A stretch of 43,092 nt of DNA from an uncultured Bacteroidales bacterium (lineage in GTDB: Bacteria; Bacteroidota; Bacteroidia; Bacteroidales; UBA932): contig CABUIX010000013.1 of the NCBI GenBank assembly GCA_902491795.1, forward strand, positions 1 through 43,092, written 5' to 3'. Shown piece by piece: positions 7,489 to 15,575 of this stretch. A model generated the notes under the pieces. That model was not told where the DNA came from, made no database searches, and was given only the letters and a program-made list of their open reading frames with translations. Each line of letters opens with the position of its first letter. Position 1 is the stretch's first letter. The position numbers and the translations under genes were made by a program.

Positions 7489-8493
7489 TTATCTTGCCTT
7501 TCCGTTGGAACCGAGCACATTCACGATCTTGTGGATGTACATCTTCTTCATCTCCTCACGTGCGGGTTTGAGATACTGACGGGGATCGAAGTCTCCCGGA
7601 TGCTCAGCAAGGTGCTTGCGGATTGCAGCCGTCATGGCGAGACGTGAGTCTGAATCAATGTTGATCTTGCAGACTGCGCTCTTTGCGGCCTTACGGAGCT
7701 GCTCCTCGGGAATTCCGACAGCATCGGGAAGTTTTCCGCCGTTGGCATTGATGATATCAACATATTCCTGTGGAACTGATGATGATCCGTGAAGCACGAT
7801 GGGGAAACCGGGGAGTTTCTTCTCGATGGCCTTCAACACGTCGAATGCGAGCGGAGGAGGAACAAGACGTCCGGTCTTGGGATCACGGGTGCACTGCTCC
7901 GGCTTGAACTTGTAGGCACCGTGTGAAGTTCCGATTGAGATTGCAAGGGAGTCGCAGCCGGTCTTCTTCACGAAGTCGATCACTTCTTCGGGCTTTGTGT
8001 AGTGAGACTCCTCGGAAGAAACCTCATCCTCAACACCGGCGAGAACTCCAAGCTCGGCCTCAACGGTAACGTCATACTTGTGGGCATACTTAACTACCTT
8101 CTTGGTGAGGGCGATATTCTCCTCATAAGGAAGAGATGAGCCGTCGATCATTACGGAAGAAAAGCCGAAGTCAACGCAGCTCTTGCAAAGCTCGTAACTG
8201 TCACCATGGTCGAGGTGCAGCACAATCTGGGGCTTCTTCCATCCGAGCTCCTTCGCATACTCGACAGCACCCTGTGCCATGTAGCGCAGGAGGGTCTGGT
8301 TAGCGTAGTTGCGGGCGCCCTTTGAAACCTGGAGAATCACAGGCGACTTGGTCTCGGCAGCAGCCTGGATGATGGCCTGAAGCTGCTCCATATTGTTGAA
8401 ATTGAATGCAGGAACAGCGTAGCCGCCCTTGATTGCCTTTGCGAACATCGCGCGGGTGTTCACAAGGCCAAGATCTTTGTATGAAACTTTCAT
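7489..8493 (-). CDS. fba: Class II fructose-1,6-bisphosphate aldolase
   Basis: Zinc-dependent glycolytic/gluconeogenic enzyme splitting fructose-1,6-bisphosphate to DHAP and glyceraldehyde-3-phosphate. The 334-residue protein from ATG 8493 (MKVSYKDLG) shows the class II HLDHGD motif (93-98; D95 catalytic, H96 zinc), the IGTSHGAY motif (H191) and PIVLHGSSS (H235), which together give the metal site and phosphate-binding loop. A longer reading frame extends 45 codons upstream and would overlap gmk; the extra residues have no aldolase character and contain the promoter, so it is rejected. recR and mntP follow without a clear terminator. Divergent from gmk. Confidence 0.97.
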   Translation of the reverse strand: MKVSYKDLGLVNTRAMFAKAIKGGYAVPAFNFNNMEQLQAIIQAAAETKSPVILQVSKGARNYANQTLLRYMAQGAVEYAKELGWKKPQIVLHLDHGDSYELCKSCVDFGFSSVMIDGSSLPYEENIALTKKVVKYAHKYDVTVEAELGVLAGVEDEVSSEESHYTKPEEVIDFVKKTGCDSLAISIGTSHGAYKFKPEQCTRDPKTGRLVPPPLAFDVLKAIEKKLPGFPIVLHGSSSVPQEYVDIINANGGKLPDAVGIPEEQLRKAAKSAVCKINIDSDSRLAMTAAIRKHLAEHPGDFDPRQYLKPAREEMKKMYIHKIVNVLGSNGKAR

Positions 8494-8540
8494 ATCGCGG
8501 TAAAATGATAAATAAACTTTCTGCTTAAAAGCAAATCGCG

Positions 8541-8548
8541 CAAATTTA
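8541..8548 (-). promoter_or_regulatory. fba -7 promoter element
   Basis: Minus-strand TAAATTTG (complement of 8541-8548) fits TAnnTTTG; no good -33 TTTG is seen at the right distance. The leader before ATG 8493 would be about 40 nt. The element lies back to back with the gmk box, only 2 bp apart. Confidence 0.5.
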
Positions 8549-8550
8549 GT

Positions 8551-8558
8551 TATTTTTG
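8551..8558 (+). promoter_or_regulatory. gmk -7 promoter element
   Basis: TATTTTTG at 8551-8558 fits TAnnTTTG and ends 17 nt before the gmk ATG. The -33 match is weak. With the divergent fba box it forms a compact back-to-back promoter pair, so polymerases probably compete. Confidence 0.5.
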
Positions 8559-8575
8559 TAGAAAACAGAACAGAA

Positions 8576-9145
8576 ATGACAGGTAAAGTCATCATATTTT
8601 CAGCCCCTTCCGGCGCCGGAAAGAGCACAGTTGTCGGTCACCTGCTGAAACTGCATCCGGAATTCGAGTTTTCAATATCAGCCACTTCACGAGCCCCCAG
8701 AGGAAGCGAGAAGAACGGAGTGGAATACTACTTCATATCAGCCGACAGGTTCAGGGAGCTCATTGCCGAGGACGCCTTCGTGGAGCATGAGGAAGTATAC
8801 CATGACCGCTTCTACGGAACCCTCAAGTCCGAAGTCAGCCGCATCTGGCAAAAAGGGCATGTGATAATCTTCGACGTGGACGTTAAGGGAGGAGTCAACC
8901 TCAAAAAATATTTCGGCGATGCCGCACTTTCCATACTGATACTTCCGCCGAGCATTGAAGTTCTAGAGCAGCGCCTAAGGCACAGGGGCACCGACAGTGA
9001 GGAAGCCATCCGTGAAAGGATAGGGAAAGCCGCTTCAGAAATAAGTTTCGCCCGAGGCAAGTTCGACCGGGAAATAGTCAACGACAAGCTCGAGCATACA
9101 TTCACCGAAGCCGAAAGCATAGTAAACGGATTCCTATGCGGATAG
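8576..9145 (+). CDS. gmk: Guanylate kinase
   Basis: Phosphorylates GMP to GDP with ATP. The 189 residues begin with a Walker A loop SAPSGAGKST (9-18) and have the GMP-binding region with TSRAPRGSEKNGVEYYF and the FVEHEEVYHDRFYGT segment. The IFDVDVKGG motif and the C-terminal arginine-rich lid (LRHRGTDSEEAIRER) complete the family pattern. Its last 10 nt overlap the start of nadD, so the two nucleotide/cofactor genes are cotranslated. Confidence 0.97.
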   Translation: MTGKVIIFSAPSGAGKSTVVGHLLKLHPEFEFSISATSRAPRGSEKNGVEYYFISADRFRELIAEDAFVEHEEVYHDRFYGTLKSEVSRIWQKGHVIIFDVDVKGGVNLKKYFGDAALSILILPPSIEVLEQRLRHRGTDSEEAIRERIGKAASEISFARGKFDREIVNDKLEHTFTEAESIVNGFLCG

Positions 9146-9696
9146 CTGTCTACACCGGTTCATTCGACCCTCTGCACATCGGGCATCTCGCCATAATGAA
9201 ATACCTGACGGAAGCCGCCGAATTCGACATGGTCTACCTGATCGTGTCGCCTCAGAACCCTTTCAAGAGCCCGGACAAGGCTGCAAACGCAGCCGAACGT
9301 TTCAAAGCAGCAGTAGAAGCAGTCGGAAGGCATCCTGAACTCAAGGTAAAGGTAGACGACATAGAACTTGGCATGCCGGCGCCTCAATACACTATACGCA
9401 CGCTTGATGCCCTGCGGCAAAGGGAGCCAGACAACGAGTTCAGCCTGGTGATCGGAGCCGACAACCTCGGCGACATACTAAAGTGGAGGGATGCTCCCAG
9501 ACTGCTGCGTGAATACGGAATATCTGTCTACCCTCGCAAGGGTTTCGACTCCGAAGCCATCCGACGCAAAGTGCTGGACAGCGGACCGGAAGGAAGCAGG
9601 ATACGCCTGATTGACGCCCCGATAGTGGACATTTCCTCAACCGAGATACGCCGAAGACAGTCGGAAGGCGAAGACATGTCCCCCTTCCTTATGTAG
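9136..9696 (+). CDS. nadD: Nicotinate-nucleotide adenylyltransferase
   Basis: Transfers AMP from ATP to nicotinate mononucleotide to form deamido-NAD, a required step of NAD synthesis. The 186-residue protein carries the nucleotidyltransferase motif GSFDPLHIGHL (8-18) and the C-terminal ISSTEIRRR motif. The central LVIGADNLGDILKW segment is the usual NaMN-contact region. It starts inside the end of gmk (ATG 9136). The next gene, a secreted pectinesterase, begins 41 nt after the stop with no recognisable promoter between, so read-through into the pectin genes is possible. Confidence 0.96.
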   Translation: MRIAVYTGSFDPLHIGHLAIMKYLTEAAEFDMVYLIVSPQNPFKSPDKAANAAERFKAAVEAVGRHPELKVKVDDIELGMPAPQYTIRTLDALRQREPDNEFSLVIGADNLGDILKWRDAPRLLREYGISVYPRKGFDSEAIRRKVLDSGPEGSRIRLIDAPIVDISSTEIRRRQSEGEDMSPFLM

Positions 9697-9737
9697 ACCA
9701 GAAACACAAAACTGACCACACAATAACCGCAATAACC

Positions 9738-11258
9738 ATGAATCTGTCAAAAAGTCTTTTGCTTGCAGCAGCCACGGCCACGATGCTGGCAGCCTGCAAA
9801 TCCTCTCCCGGATATTTCCCGGCGCGCGGAGCATCCGGAGTCAACCCGGACACGCATCTTGAACTCACATTCGGCAGCACACCGGCTGTCGGCAGTTCAG
9901 GATTCATACGCATCTTCGATGCCGAAACAGGAGAGGCTGTCGACAGTCTTGACCTCAGCATCCCCGCCGGCCCAACCGAAAGCAGGACCTACGGTCCGGA
10001 CTGCGACTACACCAAAATCCCCTACGACTATACGCGCAGCTTCGTTCCGACCAACCGCAACACGCTGCCAGGCACCCCTTCTGGAACAGCTGAACCCACA
10101 TCTCGCGACATGCAGCTCACGATCATCGGCGGTTTCACGGACGGTTTCCATTTCCACCCTATACTTGTACGGGGCAACACAGCTGTGATATATCCGCACA
10201 ACAACATGCTCGAATACGGACGCAGCTATTACGTGACAGTCGACGACGGGGCGATAATCTGCGAAGACTTCGGAGGCATCGAAGCCGGAGAGTGGACCTT
10301 CAGCACGAAAGAGAACGGACCGGCTGATCCAAGGAGACTGCGCGTGAGCGCCGACGGAAGCGGAGACTTCAACACCGTGCAGGGAGCACTTGACGCCGTC
10401 CCCGATTTCTGCAGCGACACGACCTGGATCGACATTGCACCGGGAGACTATGAAGAACTGGTCTATGCCCGCAACAAGACCAACGTTGTGATACGCGGCG
10501 CCGGAGTGGACAAGACCCATGTCCACTACGCCAACAACGAGGTATTCAATCCGCATCCGACAAACGTCAAGACAAATGAATGGCCGGGGACCTTCCCCTC
10601 CCGCAGGGCAGCCTTCTCCCTTGACAACTGCAGCGGCATCACGATTGAGGACATCTCAATAGCGACCGACCTGAAAGGTCAGGCAGAAGGGCTCCTTCTG
10701 AACGGCGAGAGAATCGCGCTGTACCGCGTCCGGATCACCGGATCCGGAGACGCCCTCCAGGCAAACGGGACCGTATATATGGAGGACAGCGAGGTAATCG
10801 GCGACGGGGACACCATACTCGGACGCGGAAGTCTCTTCGCATGGCGCTGCCGCTTCTACAACCACGGAGGACCGTTCTCATGGGTCCGCAACGTAAAGCC
10901 GGCACACGGCGACGTGTTCGTAGAATGCCATTTCGAGGGATTGCCTGACGCTCCGGCAGACTTCGGGCGAACCAAGACCAACCACGGTTCGGACTATCCG
11001 GACGCGGAATTCGTGGTCATCGACTGCACGACAAGGCACTTCATACCCGAAGGGTGGAGCGAAATAGGCTGCCGGAGCGCAGCAATGCTTGAATTCCGCA
11101 CACGCGATGCCGACAGCGGGGAACTTGTTGACGTTTCGGCAAGGCACCCTTGGTCAAGACAGCTCGACGAAGTCAAAGACTCTGCGCTCATTGCCTCCTA
11201 CCGCAATCCCGCATATGTACTCAACGGCTGGAATCCGAAAGGGACCAGACCTCAATAG
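9738..11258 (+). CDS. CE8-like pectinesterase lipoprotein
   Basis: Predicted to remove methyl esters from homogalacturonan. The 506 residues begin with a lipoprotein signal (LAAC, C20), so it is probably membrane-anchored. Residues about 32-190 form an Ig-like N-terminal domain ending GEWTFST. The parallel beta-helix esterase domain follows (about 200-500), starting RVSADGSGDFNTVQGALDAVP. The two expected catalytic aspartates are D338 (GSGDALQ, usually QDTL) and D358 (GDGDTILG, usually VDFIFG). The conserved arginine seems to be R411 in FGRTK, but the usual tryptophan of LGRPW is missing. The C-terminal FIPEGW motif (435-440) matches the family. Divergent member; activity is likely but unproven. 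First gene of a three-gene pectin run. Confidence 0.82.
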   Translation: MNLSKSLLLAAATATMLAACKSSPGYFPARGASGVNPDTHLELTFGSTPAVGSSGFIRIFDAETGEAVDSLDLSIPAGPTESRTYGPDCDYTKIPYDYTRSFVPTNRNTLPGTPSGTAEPTSRDMQLTIIGGFTDGFHFHPILVRGNTAVIYPHNNMLEYGRSYYVTVDDGAIICEDFGGIEAGEWTFSTKENGPADPRRLRVSADGSGDFNTVQGALDAVPDFCSDTTWIDIAPGDYEELVYARNKTNVVIRGAGVDKTHVHYANNEVFNPHPTNVKTNEWPGTFPSRRAAFSLDNCSGITIEDISIATDLKGQAEGLLLNGERIALYRVRITGSGDALQANGTVYMEDSEVIGDGDTILGRGSLFAWRCRFYNHGGPFSWVRNVKPAHGDVFVECHFEGLPDAPADFGRTKTNHGSDYPDAEFVVIDCTTRHFIPEGWSEIGCRSAAMLEFRTRDADSGELVDVSARHPWSRQLDEVKDSALIASYRNPAYVLNGWNPKGTRPQ

Positions 11259-11282
11259 CGAAACCGCCAATACACAGAATAA

Positions 11283-13646
11283 ATGAAAAGAACATCACTT
11301 GTCCTTCTGCCGGCAGTCATCGCGACGCTGGCATGTTCCTGCTGTTCCCGGACAGGCGAAGCAACAGTCCGGGCCGCAGATGAACTCTCCAAAGGTAATT
11401 TCGACAAGGAGGCATACCTGATGTGGATGCAGGAGACCCTTCCTGAATGTGCGGAATTCAGCGAATGGCAGGATTCAACCGGAATCATGCCGCCGGATTT
11501 CCAGGTCTGTCCACGCACAAACCTGCTTCCTGACCCTTTCACCTTCCTCGACGGAAGCAAAGTCCCGGCAAATGCCAAAGGATGGTCACGCCGCCGGGAA
11601 GAAATCATGGGCCTCTTCGAGGACTGCATGTGGGGTCATTTCCCTCCAAAGCCTGAAATCAGCAGCGTCGAAGTCCTGGAAGACACTGCAGGAAACGGCT
11701 GGAAATCCAGTACTGTACGACTCTCATTCGGCCCCGAAGGCAGAGGCAACGTCAGGGTAAGACTCACGATTCCGACAGGAAGCGACAGCAGAAACGGCAA
11801 GTATCCGCTCCTTCTGTCGACAACCCTCAACGGGCAAGGGGACATCCTTCTCAGCCGCGGGTACATTTCAGCCGGATTTGCAGGAAGCGATTTTATGGAC
11901 GACAGCAGAAACCTCAAGCAGCTTTATCCCGACCATGATTTTTCAAAACTAGCCAGGCGCGCCTGGCTAGTGTCCATTGTCCTTGACTACCTGGAGACCG
12001 TCCCTGAAGTCGACATGGACAGAATAGCAGTCTACGGCTATTCACGCGACGGCAAGATGATGTCCATAGCAGCCGCACGCGACGAACGCATATCTGCACT
12101 CATAGCCGGAAGCACAGGCGTAGGCGGATTCGTGCCTTGGAGATTTTCTGGTGAGCGCAATGGAGGCGAGAGCATTGAAAGCACGACGAGGATGTTCCCC
12201 GACTGGTTCATACCTCAACTTCGCTTCTACTCCGGGAAGGAAGACCGCCTACCTGTTGACGCCAACCTGCTGCTCGCACTCATCGCTCCGCGGGCTGTCC
12301 TGATGGAATGGGGACTGAACGACGAGGTCGCAAGCGGATGGGCCCAGGAACAGGCATACAAATCAGCCCTTCCCGTATTTGAACTCCTGAATGCCAAGGA
12401 CAGGATGGGTCTGCTGAAAGTTCCCGGTTTCCACGGCAGCAACGACATGCAGGCCTGCATCGACTTTCTTGACATCCAGTTCGGACGCAGCGGGCGCCGA
12501 TGGGAATACACGCCGGCATTCAACTGGGATTTCGAGAAATGGAAACGCGGAAGCGGCACCTCCGTGAACCCCCTGGACTATCCCGAAAATCCCGATGCCA
12601 CAGCAGCGGCAAACCTTGAGGAGTGGGAGAAGGCAAGACAGAATCTGCTGTCAGAAATCATGGACATGCTCGGGAGCAAGCCTGTCTTCCAGCAAGTGAA
12701 GCCCTACGGGAGCGGAGGATACGGGCCGACAAGATTCAGGGAGAGACCCTACAGCCCCGGACAGCTCGAGCCGGACGTGCCCTCATGGGTCATAAGCAGG
12801 AACGCCCATGAGTTCGGATGGACAAAGGAAGATGCTGCAGGAGTGAGCTCTTCGCGCATAAAATTCGGCCCCGGCAACCTTCAGGCAGACCTCTATTATC
12901 CCTCTGACACAAAGGAAGGGACCAGACTCCCTGCAGTCATATGGCTGCACGGTTTCCACTACCCTCTCGGCTACATGTGGGTCTACCGCAACGACCTGAA
13001 TCCCATCCTCGCGCTGGTCAAGGAAGGATATGCAGTCCTCGCCTTCGACCAGACCGGATTCGGAAGCAGATGGGACGAATACGGAAGTTTCTATGAAAGG
13101 TGGCCGCAGTGGTCACGTCTCGGAAGGATGGTAATGGATGTCAGCGATGCAATCGATGCACTTCAGCAGCAGTCCATCGTGGACGGGAACAATATCTCGG
13201 TCTTCGGCTTCTCGATGGGAGGCACCGTCGGGCTGTATGCGGCCGCTCTTGACGACAGGATCTCGAACGTGGTTTCCGTATGCGGATTCACCCCCATGCG
13301 CAGCGACACCGCAGGCAGGAACATGTCGGGCATGACAAGATACAGCCACCTGTACGGGATGGTACCCAGGCTGGGATTCTTCGCCGGGCACGAATCGAGG
13401 ATCCCCTATGACTTCGAAGACCTGATTGCCATGACAGCCCCGCGCGGCGTACTCATAGTGCAGCCGTCAATGGACCGCGACGCCTCTGCGGCTGACGTCA
13501 GGGACGCAGTCGGAAAGGCGTCAAGAATATTCGGTCTCTGCGGAGCCGGGCAGCAGCTTGAGCTCCAGGAACCCGACGACATCGGAAGAATGAGCATAAG
13601 CACACAGATCAACGCAATAAAATGGCTGGAGGAACATACAAGATGA
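11283..13646 (+). CDS. Two-domain secreted carbohydrate esterase (CE15-like plus second alpha/beta hydrolase)
   Basis: A 787-residue exported protein with a lipoprotein-like N-terminus (TLAC, C18) and two alpha/beta-hydrolase domains in tandem. Domain 1 (about 75-400) resembles CE15 glucuronoyl/acetyl esterases: nucleophile S254 in YGYSRDGK, an LLLALIAPRAVL strand and a possible catalytic histidine in PGFHG (H384). Domain 2 (about 520-787) has the HGFHY oxyanion segment, nucleophile S644 in GFSMGG and an APRGVLIVQPS strand. The histidine usually found near its C-terminus is not obvious (the segment reads LQEPDDIGRMS). It sits between a pectinesterase and a rhamnogalacturonan lyase, so pectin de-esterification or deacetylation is the likely job. 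Exact substrate is unknown. Confidence 0.75.
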   Translation: MKRTSLVLLPAVIATLACSCCSRTGEATVRAADELSKGNFDKEAYLMWMQETLPECAEFSEWQDSTGIMPPDFQVCPRTNLLPDPFTFLDGSKVPANAKGWSRRREEIMGLFEDCMWGHFPPKPEISSVEVLEDTAGNGWKSSTVRLSFGPEGRGNVRVRLTIPTGSDSRNGKYPLLLSTTLNGQGDILLSRGYISAGFAGSDFMDDSRNLKQLYPDHDFSKLARRAWLVSIVLDYLETVPEVDMDRIAVYGYSRDGKMMSIAAARDERISALIAGSTGVGGFVPWRFSGERNGGESIESTTRMFPDWFIPQLRFYSGKEDRLPVDANLLLALIAPRAVLMEWGLNDEVASGWAQEQAYKSALPVFELLNAKDRMGLLKVPGFHGSNDMQACIDFLDIQFGRSGRRWEYTPAFNWDFEKWKRGSGTSVNPLDYPENPDATAAANLEEWEKARQNLLSEIMDMLGSKPVFQQVKPYGSGGYGPTRFRERPYSPGQLEPDVPSWVISRNAHEFGWTKEDAAGVSSSRIKFGPGNLQADLYYPSDTKEGTRLPAVIWLHGFHYPLGYMWVYRNDLNPILALVKEGYAVLAFDQTGFGSRWDEYGSFYERWPQWSRLGRMVMDVSDAIDALQQQSIVDGNNISVFGFSMGGTVGLYAAALDDRISNVVSVCGFTPMRSDTAGRNMSGMTRYSHLYGMVPRLGFFAGHESRIPYDFEDLIAMTAPRGVLIVQPSMDRDASAADVRDAVGKASRIFGLCGAGQQLELQEPDDIGRMSISTQINAIKWLEEHTR
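11948..11971. repeat. Perfect 24-bp palindrome inside the esterase gene
   Basis: The half-site ACTAGCCAGGCG is followed directly by its exact reverse complement, centred on GGCGCGCC. It lies in the coding sequence of esterase domain 1, encoding KLARRAWLV around residues 222-230. A perfect spacerless palindrome of this length is unusual in coding DNA. Confidence 0.85.
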
Positions 13647-15553
13647 ACAGGATTTTACGTATACTGGCGGCCGCTGCCTCCGTTTCCGCACTGGCAGCAT
13701 GCTCCAGAGGAGCGGCAAACATCACCGAAGATGCAAGAACTTACACCCTTGACAACGGCATCGTGAGCGCCGTCGTCTCAAAAGAATCCGGAGACCTGGT
13801 GTCGCTCAGATATGCAGGAAAGGAGATGCTCGCCACAAGGCTGTGCCCCGACGGCAGTCCGGATCTGGAAATCGACCCGCCCGGTGCAAATCCCAACGGG
13901 CTGAACCGAGGCATGACCGACCACCAATACGGGTTCTGGTCACATGATGCCATGGGTCCGAGAGGCAGCGGGGATGCGATCGCGACGATAACGATAGACC
14001 CGGCGTCAAACAGGGGCATGAGGGCGGAAGTCTCTGTCAAGGGCATCTCAGAAGGCAGGAAGATGGGTACCGGGCCCGGAGCCTCAGCCGACGGGCAGTT
14101 CGCCTCCGACGTGGAAATCCGCTATGCCATCGAGGACGGTTCACCCGTGGTCTACACCTACTGCATATTCAGCCATCCTGCCGGATATCCGGCAACGGCA
14201 ATAGGGGAAGCACGCTTCTGTGCCAAGCTGGCGCCTTTCTTCGACTGGATGAGCGTCGACAAGGACGTCGACTTCCACTACCCCAAGGACCACTATGCCG
14301 GCGACAAATATGTCTACACGGCCGTGCAGTCCGCCAATCCGGCCTTCGGATGGTCCAGCACGACAGACAGCATAGGGCTGTACATAATCAATCCGTCCAT
14401 GGAATACATGAGCGGCGGTCCTACGAAGGTCGAGTTCATGGGTCACCGGGACACCAATCCGGTAGCGGCGCCCTGTGTGCTGAATTACTGGAGAAGCAGC
14501 CACTACGGAGGCGCGGAAGTCAAGATTGATGCAGGAGAAGAATGGGCGAAGGTGATAGGACCTTTTGCGATCTACATGAACTCCGGAGCCGGCCATGATG
14601 CCCTGTATGCCGACGCAAAAGCAAGGGCAGAAGCCGAAGCCGCCAAATGGCCGTACAGCTGGGTCAAGGCGGAAGCCTATGCTACAGCAGCCGGCAGATC
14701 CGAGGTGAAGGGACAGATGGTCCTTGACGATCCGCACGGTCCGGAGAATTTCAGCATTCTGCATGTCGGGCTTGTCCATCCCGGTTCATTCTGGCAGAAG
14801 GACGCAAAGCACTACCAGTTCTGGACACGCGGGGAAGCCGACGGCAGTTTTGTGCTCAGGAATGTCAGGGAAGGGCAATACACGCTTTATGCCTTTGCGG
14901 ACGGAGTGCTCGGGGAATTCGTCAAGGCTGACATCACAGTGGAAGCCGGAGAGGACCTCGATCTCGGAAAGATCACCTGGACACCCGCAAGAAAGGGGAA
15001 GCAGCTTTTCGAAATCGGAATTCCGAACAGGAACGGTTCTGAATTCTGCCTGTTCGACAGTTTCCGCGACCCTGAGGTAGTGCTCAAGTACGCATCATCG
15101 TTTCCGGACGACGTGACCTATACGGTCGGAAAAAGCGACTTCGGCAAAGACTGGCCATACCTGCATGTTCCCCACAACGAAGGCAAGGCGGAAGTACGTC
15201 CGTTCTTCGGCCTGAGCGGCTCAGGACGTGACACTCCCTACACCATACTGTTCGAACTCGGGCAGAGACCGGCAGAAGGATCGAGGGCTACCCTGAGACT
15301 GGCAATATGCGGCACTGCAGCCGAGAAGCTTCTTGTTTCAGTCAACGGAAAGCCGGCAGGAGAAATCATGCTGCAGCAGACCAGGGACGGAGCCATCACC
15401 CGCCACGGCTCCCATGGAATATGGTACGAGACCGAATTCGCGTTTGACGGAAACCTGCTCAAAGAGGGCACGAACAATCTGGTCTTGACCATGCCTTCCG
15501 GCTCACTCAATTCCGGCGTACTATACGACTATCTCCGGCTGGAGCTCAATTAG
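13643..15553 (+). CDS. PL4-type rhamnogalacturonan endolyase lipoprotein
   Basis: Predicted to cut the rhamnogalacturonan-I backbone by beta-elimination. From the ATG at 13643, which overlaps the esterase stop as ATGA, the protein has 636 residues with a lipoprotein signal (LAAC, C20). Three parts are visible: an N-terminal beta-sandwich catalytic domain (about 25-345), an FnIII-like domain (about 352-446, starting GQMVLDD) and a C-terminal jelly-roll module (about 452-636, ending YDYLRLELN). This order is that of PL4 lyases. NYWRSSHYGG (281-290) resembles the active-site histidine region and K222 (DKYVYT) could be the partner lysine; both are inferred from motif resemblance. An in-frame ATG seven codons upstream is less likely because of the coupled junction. 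Confidence 0.82.
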   Translation: MNRILRILAAAASVSALAACSRGAANITEDARTYTLDNGIVSAVVSKESGDLVSLRYAGKEMLATRLCPDGSPDLEIDPPGANPNGLNRGMTDHQYGFWSHDAMGPRGSGDAIATITIDPASNRGMRAEVSVKGISEGRKMGTGPGASADGQFASDVEIRYAIEDGSPVVYTYCIFSHPAGYPATAIGEARFCAKLAPFFDWMSVDKDVDFHYPKDHYAGDKYVYTAVQSANPAFGWSSTTDSIGLYIINPSMEYMSGGPTKVEFMGHRDTNPVAAPCVLNYWRSSHYGGAEVKIDAGEEWAKVIGPFAIYMNSGAGHDALYADAKARAEAEAAKWPYSWVKAEAYATAAGRSEVKGQMVLDDPHGPENFSILHVGLVHPGSFWQKDAKHYQFWTRGEADGSFVLRNVREGQYTLYAFADGVLGEFVKADITVEAGEDLDLGKITWTPARKGKQLFEIGIPNRNGSEFCLFDSFRDPEVVLKYASSFPDDVTYTVGKSDFGKDWPYLHVPHNEGKAEVRPFFGLSGSGRDTPYTILFELGQRPAEGSRATLRLAICGTAAEKLLVSVNGKPAGEIMLQQTRDGAITRHGSHGIWYETEFAFDGNLLKEGTNNLVLTMPSGSLNSGVLYDYLRLELN

Positions 15554-15575
15554 GACAAGAATCATGGTCTGAAGT

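Noticed and set aside
8494..8628. N-terminal extension of the aldolase
   Set aside because: It overlaps the divergent gmk gene and the two promoters, and the extra residues are not aldolase-like.
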